NCBI GenBank assembly: GCA_050697195.1
Contig: JBOGZL010000039.1
Coordinates: 1 to 12,577 of the forward strand
From: DASPWW01 sp050697195
GTDB lineage: Bacteria > Actinomycetota > Thermoleophilia > Solirubrobacterales > 70-9
Length of the DNA stretch: 12,577 bases
Direction: 5' to 3'
This document shows, piece by piece, positions 6,874-12,577 of this stretch; the first letter of the stretch is position 1; the number at the start of each line of letters is the position of its first letter. The notes under the pieces are model-generated. The model searched no databases. It had not been told where the DNA came from and was given only the letters and a program-made list of their open reading frames with translations. Made by a program: the position numbers and the translations under genes.

Positions 6874-7649
6874 GCCGCCGACTCGGGCAGCACTTCGTCG
6901 CCGACCCCAACCTGCTCGAGATGATCGTGCGCGAGGCCGGGGTCGGCTCCGACGACGTCGCGCTCGAGGTCGGGGGAGGTGCTGGGGCGCTGACCGAGCG
7001 GCTCGCGCCGAGGGTGCGCCGGCTGCACGTGATCGAGCTCGACGAGCACCTCCGCCCCGACCTCGAGCCGATTGCCTCGGAGGCCGGGAACGTCGAGCTC
7101 GTGTGGGGCGACGCGCTGCGGGTCGACCTCGGCTCGCTCGATCCGGCGCCGACGAAGGTCGTCTCGAACCTTCCCTACGCGATCGCGACGCCCATGATCC
7201 TGAAGACGATCGAGGAGCTGGCGCGGGTCGGCTCCTGGACGCTCCTCGTCCAGCGTGAGATTGCCGACCGCCTGAGGGCGGCGCCGGGAAGCCGCACGTA
7301 CGGCGCGCCGAGCGTCCTCGTCCAGCTCGCGACGGAGGTCGAGCTCCTGCGGTCCGTCGACCGGGCGGTGTTCAAGCCGCGTCCCAGGGTCGACTCGGCG
7401 CTGCTGGCCCTGCGGCGCCGGGGACCGGCGGCGCCGGAGCCGGTCCGGCGCATCGTCCACGACGCGTTCGCACACCGTCGCAAGTCCCTTGCACGCTCGC
7501 TCGACCTCGCCGCCGCCGATGATCGCGACGGACGCCGCGACGCCGCGAGGGCGGCACTTCGCGAACTGGGCCTGCCGGAGGATTCCCGCGCCGAAACGCT
7601 CTCGCCCCAGGAGTTCGTCCGGCTCGCCGGTAGCTTGCAGGCGAATTGA
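6870..7649 (+). CDS. rsmA: 16S rRNA (adenine1518-N6/adenine1519-N6)-dimethyltransferase RsmA (KsgA)
   Basis: A 259-residue SAM-dependent methyltransferase that dimethylates the two adjacent adenines in the 3'-terminal hairpin of 16S rRNA, a late step of small-subunit assembly; its loss gives kasugamycin resistance in many bacteria. Motifs are RRLGQHFVADPNLL (3-16), LEVGGGAGALTERL (32-45, SAM loop), VIELDEHL (54-61), VSNLPYAIATP (98-108) with catalytic NLPY, LVQREIADRL (126-135), YGAPSVLVQ (144-152), FKPRPRVDSALL (168-179) and FAHRRKSLARSL (200-211). The SAM loop is EVGGGAGALT where EIGPGxGxLT is commoner. Start is GTG inside the tatD stop (GTGA); its own TGA overlaps the TTG of ispE, so all three are translationally coupled. 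Confidence 0.97.
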   Translation: MSRRLGQHFVADPNLLEMIVREAGVGSDDVALEVGGGAGALTERLAPRVRRLHVIELDEHLRPDLEPIASEAGNVELVWGDALRVDLGSLDPAPTKVVSNLPYAIATPMILKTIEELARVGSWTLLVQREIADRLRAAPGSRTYGAPSVLVQLATEVELLRSVDRAVFKPRPRVDSALLALRRRGPAAPEPVRRIVHDAFAHRRKSLARSLDLAAADDRDGRRDAARAALRELGLPEDSRAETLSPQEFVRLAGSLQAN

Positions 7650-8473
7650 TCCTCCGCGCACCGGCGAAGCTGAACCTGTGCCTGTACCTCGGGCCGCGTC
7701 GCGGCGACGGCCTGCACGAGCTGTGCTCGCTGACCCAGTCCCTGACCCTGTCCGACCGGCTGGTGGTGGAGGAGGCGGAGGCCGATCGGGTGAGCTGTCC
7801 CCGGATCGACGGGCCGAACCTCGCCGCCCGCGCCCTGGAGGGCCTGCGGGAGCGCGGCTGGAGCCGCTCGCCGCTGCGGATCGAGATCGAGAAGCGGATT
7901 CCGGTCGCGGCGGGGCTCGGAGGGGGGAGCGCCGACGCCGCCGCTGTGCTGCGCCTGGCGCGAGACGAGGTGCCCGGCATCGACGGGCTTGCGGCCGAGC
8001 TCGGCGCCGACGTTCCCGCCCAGCTCGAGCCCGGGCTCGCCCTGGTCCGCGGAGCCGGTGAGCGCGTCGAGCCGCTCCCGCCTCCGTCCGGGTACGCGGT
8101 CGTGCTGATCCCGTCCGCCGAAGGGCTGCTGACCGCGGACGTGTACGCGGAGGCCGACCGGCTCGAGCTGGGGCGCGACAGAGCGGACCTCGATCCACTC
8201 GGCGAGCCGGTTCGTGCCGCGGGGAGCTCGCCGCTCGACCACGTCGAGGTGCTGGTGAACGACCTCCAGGAAGCAGCGCTGTCGCTGCAACCCGAGATCG
8301 GCGACGCGCTGGGGGCACTGGAAGCCGCCGGCGCGGCGCGCGCGCTCGTGACCGGATCGGGGCCGACGGCGTTCGGGCTCTTTGCCGACGTCGCGCTCGC
8401 CGACCGGGCAGCGGCCGCGCTCCGTCCCCGGTACCCGAAGGCCGTCGTCACCGCGCCGGCGACGTATCGATGA
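7646..8473 (+). CDS. ispE: 4-diphosphocytidyl-2-C-methyl-D-erythritol kinase
   Basis: A 275-residue GHMP kinase that phosphorylates the 2-OH of CDP-methylerythritol in the MEP pathway to isopentenyl diphosphate, so the organism makes isoprenoids (including undecaprenyl carrier and quinone tails) by this route. Motifs are APAKLNLCLYLG (5-16) with K8, RRGDGLHELCSL (18-29, usual RxDGYHEL), the ATP loop IPVAAGLGGGSADAAAVL (85-102), LGADVPAQL (119-127) with the catalytic Asp D122, and VTGSGPTAFGLF (235-246). The start is TTG overlapping the rsmA stop (TTGA), with CAGG 5-8 bases upstream. The end overlaps the next ATG (ATGA). The Tyr of the DGYHE motif is Leu here, a tolerated change. Confidence 0.95.
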   Translation: MILRAPAKLNLCLYLGPRRGDGLHELCSLTQSLTLSDRLVVEEAEADRVSCPRIDGPNLAARALEGLRERGWSRSPLRIEIEKRIPVAAGLGGGSADAAAVLRLARDEVPGIDGLAAELGADVPAQLEPGLALVRGAGERVEPLPPPSGYAVVLIPSAEGLLTADVYAEADRLELGRDRADLDPLGEPVRAAGSSPLDHVEVLVNDLQEAALSLQPEIGDALGALEAAGAARALVTGSGPTAFGLFADVALADRAAAALRPRYPKAVVTAPATYR

Positions 8474-9960
8474 GGGTCTCGCTGCGCGATCACCGCTTCC
8501 GCCTGCTGCTGCTCGCCGCAGCGGCGGTCGGCGCCTACTTCCTGATCAAGCGCTTCCTCCCCGAGATCGACCTCCAGGAGCTGCTCGAGGACGTCTCCAA
8601 CACGCTCGGCGCCTGGACGTATCTCGTGGTCGGCGCGTTCGCGTTCCTCGAGACGGGAGCGTTCGTGGGACTGGTGGCGCCCGGGGAGACGATGGTGATC
8701 CTCGGCGGCGCGGTCGCCGGCCAGGGCGCAACCTCGCTGTACCTGACGATCGGGATCGTGTGGGCGGCGGCGTGGGGGGGCGACTCGGCGAGCTTCCTGC
8801 TCGGCCGCCGGCTCGGGCGCGACTTCGTCCTGCGCCACGGTCCGCGCGTTCGGATCACCCGGGAGCGGTTCGCGCAGGTGGAGGGGTACTTCTCCCGCCA
8901 CGGGGGCAAGACGATCCTGATCGGCCGCTTCATCGGCCTCGTGCGCGCCCTCGCTCCGTTCATCGCCGGGAGCTCGGGGATGCGCTACCGCCAGTTCGTC
9001 CCCTACAGCATCCTCGGGACCGGGATCTGGGCGACGGCATTCGCGCTCCTCGGCTACTTCGCCTCCCGCAGCATCGACACCGCCGCCGAGGTGGCGGGGC
9101 AGGGGACCTTCCTCTTCGGGACGGTGGTGGTGACGATCGTGGTGATCGTCGTCGCGGTCAGGTTCCTGCGAAGGCACGAGAACAGGGTGAGGGTCGTCGA
9201 GTCGATCGAGAGCCGGCCGCTTCTGCGCCCCCTCGTCGGCTTCGGCCGGCGGGTCGAGCCGCAGGCGCGCTTCCTGTGGGAGCGGCTCACCCCCGGCGGT
9301 CTCGGGCTGGAGTTCACGACCCTGATCGCGGCTCTCTCCGTCGGCCTTTACGCGCTGATCGCCTTCACCGTGGTCGTCTCCGGCGACCCGGGGCCAACCC
9401 CGGGGGACATGACGGCGCACGACGTCGCGGACAGCCTTGTCACCGGCTGGCTGACCGACGTCGTGCGCGTCGTCACGGCGCTGGGGTCACTCGCGGTCGT
9501 GGCGCCGCTCACCCTCGTCGTCTGCGTGGCGCTCGCCTTCTACAGGCGGTGGGTCGAAATGGTGGTCCTGCTCGCCTCGCTGGCGATCACGATCCTCGGC
9601 GTGAACGAGCTCAAGGACGCCGTCGACCGCCCCCGCCCGGCCAACGGGCTCGACGAGGCGGGCGGCTCGTCATTCCCCAGCGGGCACGCGGCCTACTCGG
9701 TGCTCTACTCGACGCTCGCGATCACGCTCGTGGTCCGCCTGCGCACCGGGATCACCAGCGGCACGGCCGTGGTCGCGGTCGGGATCGCGATCACCGCCGC
9801 GGTGGGGCTCTCACGGGTGTATCTCGGCGTCCACTACCTCAGCGACGTGGTCTCCGGGTGGGGCCTGGGGGTATCGGTGTTCTCCGCCTGCGCGGCGGCC
9901 GCCGTGCTCGCGTTCCACTTGCGCCAGAATGCACGCGGTGATGGCGAAGATCGCGCCTGA
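8470..9960 (+). CDS. DedA-PAP2 fusion: lipid-phosphate translocase/phosphatase membrane protein
   Basis: A 496-residue polytopic membrane protein with two domains. The DedA part (about 10-235) has FLETGAFVGLVAPGETMVI (59-77), GGDSASFLLGRRLG (103-116) and GRFIGLVRALAPFIAGSSGM (152-171), with the family acidic and arginine residues E61, E73, R153 and R159. Characterised DedA proteins (UptA type) return undecaprenyl phosphate to the cytoplasmic face. A charged linker (233-275) leads to a PAP2 phosphatase with all three active-site motifs: K382-x5-R387-P388, PSGH (403-406), and S448-R449-x5-H455-x3-D459, acting on lipid phosphates or pyrophosphates at the outer face. Likely role (inference): coupled dephosphorylation and recycling of the undecaprenyl carrier. 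Fused DedA/PAP2 proteins are known in actinobacteria. Overlaps ispE by 4 bases and the next gene by about 20-32 bases. Substrate not provable from sequence. Confidence 0.92.
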   Translation: MRVSLRDHRFRLLLLAAAAVGAYFLIKRFLPEIDLQELLEDVSNTLGAWTYLVVGAFAFLETGAFVGLVAPGETMVILGGAVAGQGATSLYLTIGIVWAAAWGGDSASFLLGRRLGRDFVLRHGPRVRITRERFAQVEGYFSRHGGKTILIGRFIGLVRALAPFIAGSSGMRYRQFVPYSILGTGIWATAFALLGYFASRSIDTAAEVAGQGTFLFGTVVVTIVVIVVAVRFLRRHENRVRVVESIESRPLLRPLVGFGRRVEPQARFLWERLTPGGLGLEFTTLIAALSVGLYALIAFTVVVSGDPGPTPGDMTAHDVADSLVTGWLTDVVRVVTALGSLAVVAPLTLVVCVALAFYRRWVEMVVLLASLAITILGVNELKDAVDRPRPANGLDEAGGSSFPSGHAAYSVLYSTLAITLVVRLRTGITSGTAVVAVGIAITAAVGLSRVYLGVHYLSDVVSGWGLGVSVFSACAAAAVLAFHLRQNARGDGEDRA

Positions 9961-10174
9961 GTACCTCCTGTTCGGGGGCGCCGCGGTGATCAGCCTGCTC
10001 GCGTTCGCGGCCCTGATCCTCGTGCCCGCGATTGGCTCATACGGCCGTACGTGGGAGAAGGCCACGGCGGCCGTGCTCTCGCTCTTCGTCCTCGCGGCGC
10101 TCGTGCTGATGGGGATCGCGATCGGCGTCGCGATCGTCTACTTCTGGGAAGACATCACGGACTTCATCCCGTGA
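9929..10174 (+). CDS. Small two-helix membrane protein of unknown function
   Basis: An 81-residue protein with two predicted membrane helices (about 12-35, FGGAAVISLLAFAALILV, and 46-72, TAAVLSLFVLAALVLMGIAI). A short positively charged loop (GSYGRTWEK) lies between them and an acidic end (WEDITDF). The start is ATG 9929 or the in-frame ATG 9941; neither has a clear Shine-Dalgarno, and both lie inside the preceding fusion gene, so translation is probably coupled. Its TGA overlaps the GTG of the regulator (GTGA). I recognise no family. Position between the lipid-carrier enzyme and a regulator suggests a helper subunit or a membrane-stress link, which is guesswork. Shape and packing make it a real gene. 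Confidence 0.75.
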   Translation: MHAVMAKIAPEYLLFGGAAVISLLAFAALILVPAIGSYGRTWEKATAAVLSLFVLAALVLMGIAIGVAIVYFWEDITDFIP

Positions 10175-11400
10175 GCCCGGATACGAAGCCGAAACGAGAG
10201 CAACGGGCGGCGTCGCTGGACGCGCTCTCCGACGCGGTCGAGTCGGGCGCCGGCCTTCCCGCGGTCGCGCGCGCGGCCGCGGACGTCCTCGGCGCGAGCG
10301 TCGCGCTGATCGATCGCTCGAGTGCCGTGCTCGCCGTGGCCGCCGGCTCCTCGGCCGAGGAGCAGAAGCTGCTCTCGGCCGCGAGCGGCGTCGAGTCGGT
10401 CGAGCTGCGGGTCGCCGACGCCGCCGTCGGCGAGCTTCGGTATCGGGCACGTGGCGAGGGCCGGCCCGACCAGGTCACGACGCGGATGGTCTCGACGCTG
10501 CTCGCGCTCGAGCTCGAGCGCTCGCGCTCTCCGGAGTGGGAGGCCGATCGGCTCGCGGGCGACTTCGTCGCGGCGGTGCTTGGCCGCGAGGTGACCGACC
10601 GCGGCGACATCCTCGCGAGGGGAACCGAGCACGGGGCCTCGCTCGCCGACGGCGCCGGCGTGGTGATCGCGCGCGCCGCCCCCCGCTCCCCGCAGGCGGG
10701 CGAGTGGCGGGAACGCGTGCTGACCCTCGCCACTCGCGCCCTGAGGGCGTCGAGCCGCGGGTCGCTGGTCGGGAGCCGGGACGGCGAGCCGGCCGAGGTC
10801 GCGGCGATCGTCCCCGGCGCCGGGGAGGACGAGCTCGGGAGGGCGGCCGCCGTCATGGAACGCGAGCTGACCGCCTCGCTGGGCGGGTTCGCGCTCACGG
10901 TCGGGCGGAGCCGCTGGACCGCGGACCCGGTCGACCTCTACAGGGCCGGCAAGGAGGCCCTGCTCGCGACGAACGTCGGCGAGGCGGAGGGCCATGCGCT
11001 GCTCGCGTTCGAGGACACCGGCGCGTACAGGCTCCTGCTGCCGGCGATGAGCGAGGACCCCGGTGAGCTCGAGCGCTTCTACGAGGAGACGGTCGCACCG
11101 CTCGTCGTCTACGACGAGCAGTACGAGACCGAGCTCCTCGCGACGGTCGAGACCTTCCTCGACAACGACGGCAACGTGACCCCGACCGCCGAGCGTCTGT
11201 TCACCCACCGCCACACCGTGCGCTACCGGCTCGAGCGGGTGCGCGAGCTCTCGGGGCACGACATCTCCTCCACGGAGGGCCGCGAACGCCTCGGCCTCGG
11301 GTTGAAGGCGATGCGCGTTCTGGGGATCGCCTCGCCCCGCGGGCCGGCGATGGAGCCGGGCGCCGAGGCCGGCCAGGTGCGGCGGCCGAACGAAGAGTGA
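10171..11400 (+). CDS. PucR/CdaR-family transcriptional regulator
   Basis: A 409-residue cytosolic regulator. The C-terminal helix-turn-helix of the PucR/CdaR (HTH_30) type is clear: LLATVETFLDNDGNVTPTAE (322-341), RLFTHRHTVRYRLERVREL (342-360), then a final helix (about 370-385). It is preceded by a GGDEF-like sensory region (about 160-290; LTVGRSRW, LYRAGKEALLATNVG) and a GAF-like N-terminal segment (about 12-95). Such proteins usually activate nearby catabolic or stress genes on binding a small ligand; the ligand here is unknown. The start is GTG inside the upstream stop (GTGA), making it the last gene of the metG-led cluster. It ends 10 bases before the convergent dipeptidase stop. It could control either its own cluster or genes elsewhere; no binding site was identified. 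Confidence 0.9.
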   Translation: MSPDTKPKREQRAASLDALSDAVESGAGLPAVARAAADVLGASVALIDRSSAVLAVAAGSSAEEQKLLSAASGVESVELRVADAAVGELRYRARGEGRPDQVTTRMVSTLLALELERSRSPEWEADRLAGDFVAAVLGREVTDRGDILARGTEHGASLADGAGVVIARAAPRSPQAGEWRERVLTLATRALRASSRGSLVGSRDGEPAEVAAIVPGAGEDELGRAAAVMERELTASLGGFALTVGRSRWTADPVDLYRAGKEALLATNVGEAEGHALLAFEDTGAYRLLLPAMSEDPGELERFYEETVAPLVVYDEQYETELLATVETFLDNDGNVTPTAERLFTHRHTVRYRLERVRELSGHDISSTEGRERLGLGLKAMRVLGIASPRGPAMEPGAEAGQVRRPNEE

Positions 11401-11410
11401 GCGCCGGGAT

Positions 11411-12577
11411 CTAGGTGAATCTGCGTCCACCCGCACGGCTCGGGTCAGCCCGCCAGTGCGAGCGCAGCACCCGCAGCGCGTTGCCCGACGCGATCAGCTC
11501 CCCGTCCTCGCGGCCGTAGCGCTCGGAGAGCGCGGCCTGGAGCGCGCCGAGGCGCTGCGCGTCGCCGAGTCCGGCGAGGGTGGGCTTGATGAACCCGTCG
11601 AGGTCTGAGCCGATCGCGGAGTGGCGGTGGGAGCCGGTGATCTCCGCGATCCGGTCGAGGTGGCGGAAGATCACCTCGAGGGAGTCCTCGAGCGTGACGG
11701 TGCGTCGCCACCGCAGGCCGTCCGCGGTCTGGTGCTCGGCGAGCATCAGCCCGATCACCCCGCCTCGCTCGGCGATCCGCTCGACGATCTCGGCGGAGAG
11801 GTTGTAGCGGTCGCGGCCGAACCGGTACGCGCCGTGGGAGGCGATCACGGGGACGGCGCGGTCGGGGTCGAGCTCGTCCAGCAGCGCGAAGGTCTCGTCG
11901 AGGGATCGCCCGCTCATGTGCGTGACGTCGACGAGCACGCCGTGGCGGACCATCGCGCGGACCGCCGCGGCGCCCAGCTCGGTGAGGCCGACGCGAGGCT
12001 GGGGAAAGAGCAGCCGGTAGAGGGGCGTGGGGATGAACGGGATCGCGTTGGCGCCGGTCGCGACCGAGCGCCACACCAGATGGGCGAGCGTGACGTAGGC
12101 GACGCCGCGGCGCGCCAGCTCGCCGACCCCGCGCTCGACCTCCTGCGGAGTGCCGCCGAGGTGAAAGCCGCCTTCGACGCAGTGGACGAGCGCGACCTTG
12201 CCCTCCGCGAGCGTGGCGTCGAGCTGGCCCGGATCGCGGGCGACCGCCGCCTGGTCGGGGAACCTCTCCGCGATGTCGGTCTCCACGGTCTCGAGCTGGC
12301 GGATGACCGTGTCGAGATAGGTACCGGTCGGCGGCGCGCCGTACGCGAGGTCGAGGTCGAGCTCGTCGAACGGGGAGTACAGCACCGAGAGCACGACGCG
12401 GACGTCGCCGGCGCGAAGCAGCGGGACCGTGACCCGGGGCCCGGACTCGAACGACTCGTAGTTGGCGAACCGGCTCGCGATTCCGACCACGAGCGCCCTG
12501 ATCCTGTCGAGCAGCCTCCGCCGCGCCCGCGGCGAGCGGATCAGCCGCACCGCGTCCGCCTGCGCCTCGGGCACGAG
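11411..12577 (-). CDS. Membrane dipeptidase-like protein (peptidase M19), 5' end cut by the window edge
   Basis: The frame is open from the TAG (11413-11411) to the right edge (388 codons), so the start is not seen; the internal GTG at 12574 is not necessarily it. M19 enzymes are zinc dipeptidases cleaving dipeptides, including D-amino-acid-containing ones. Numbered from that GTG, M19 signatures are VHCVEGG (130-136, metal-bridging E134), VDVTHMS (215-221, H219), VIASHGAYR (243-251, H247), GGVIGLMLAEH (271-281), ITGSHRHSAIGSDLDG (312-327), GLGDAQRL (335-342) and SGNALRVLR (363-371). The N-terminal HxD zinc motif is absent from the visible part and should lie just beyond the edge. No membrane anchor is seen. 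It may be a cytosolic dipeptidase or an amidohydrolase relative. Convergent with the regulator gene, 10 bases apart, with no room for a separate terminator. Confidence 0.88.
   Translation of the reverse strand, partial: LVPEAQADAVRLIRSPRARRRLLDRIRALVVGIASRFANYESFESGPRVTVPLLRAGDVRVVLSVLYSPFDELDLDLAYGAPPTGTYLDTVIRQLETVETDIAERFPDQAAVARDPGQLDATLAEGKVALVHCVEGGFHLGGTPQEVERGVGELARRGVAYVTLAHLVWRSVATGANAIPFIPTPLYRLLFPQPRVGLTELGAAAVRAMVRHGVLVDVTHMSGRSLDETFALLDELDPDRAVPVIASHGAYRFGRDRYNLSAEIVERIAERGGVIGLMLAEHQTADGLRWRRTVTLEDSLEVIFRHLDRIAEITGSHRHSAIGSDLDGFIKPTLAGLGDAQRLGALQAALSERYGREDGELIASGNALRVLRSHWRADPSRAGGRRFT

Noticed and set aside
7372..9420. 682-codon open frame on the minus strand
   Set aside because: It is antisense to rsmA, ispE and the DedA-PAP2 gene, all with intact motifs. 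Its Arg/Pro/Ser-rich translation is typical of shadow frames in GC-rich DNA.
11395..11415. Terminator between the convergent regulator and dipeptidase genes
   Set aside because: Only 10 bases separate the stops and no stem with a T-run is visible.

Overview
The window looks like chromosomal DNA of a very high-GC actinobacterium. A deep-branching lineage such as Thermoleophilia/Solirubrobacterales is my inference from protein style and gene content, not a database result. Codons end almost always in G or C, many starts are GTG or TTG, and several genes lack a Shine-Dalgarno sequence. Most of the window is a compact run of conserved cell genes. The exception is roughly the first 760 bases, which are less GC-biased, poor in genes and rich in inverted repeats.

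Layout. (1) Bases 1-318, minus strand: the 5' part of an unrecognised exported protein gene, running off the left edge, with a TTG start and a good Shine-Dalgarno. (2) 319-761: about 440 bases without a convincing gene, holding a possible promoter, an 18-bp dyad and several hairpins. (3) 762-1934, minus: a LytR-CpsA-Psr (LCP) cell-wall glycan ligase, divergent from (4) a ROK-family sugar kinase (about 1980-2939). This is followed 10 bases later by (5) rsmI (16S rRNA 2'-O-methyltransferase). (6) An intergenic stretch with a near-textbook sigma-A promoter leads, apparently leaderless, into a small lipoprotein gene (3916-4251). That overlaps a small DUF370/RemA-like gene (4251-4517). (7) metG, tatD, rsmA, ispE, a DedA-PAP2 fusion, a two-helix membrane protein and a PucR/CdaR-type regulator (4568-11400) form one tightly packed run; after metG/tatD every junction overlaps by 4 bases or more. 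(8) Convergent to it is a peptidase M19 (membrane dipeptidase) gene, cut by the right edge.

How the genes fit. The metG-tatD-rsmA-ispE order, with rsmI nearby, is the classic actinobacterial arrangement (in mycobacteria metG-tatD-rpfB-rsmA-ispE), but here rpfB is absent. Translation genes (metG, rsmI, rsmA) sit with lipid-carrier genes. IspE makes isoprenoid precursors, and the DedA-PAP2 fusion probably dephosphorylates and returns undecaprenyl (or another lipid) phosphate across the membrane. The LCP enzyme consumes undecaprenyl-linked glycans at the wall. No mobile element, CRISPR array, rRNA or tRNA was seen, and I found no clearly new multi-gene system. The most interesting points are the lipid-carrier theme, the loss of rpfB, the leaderless promoters and the left-edge region.
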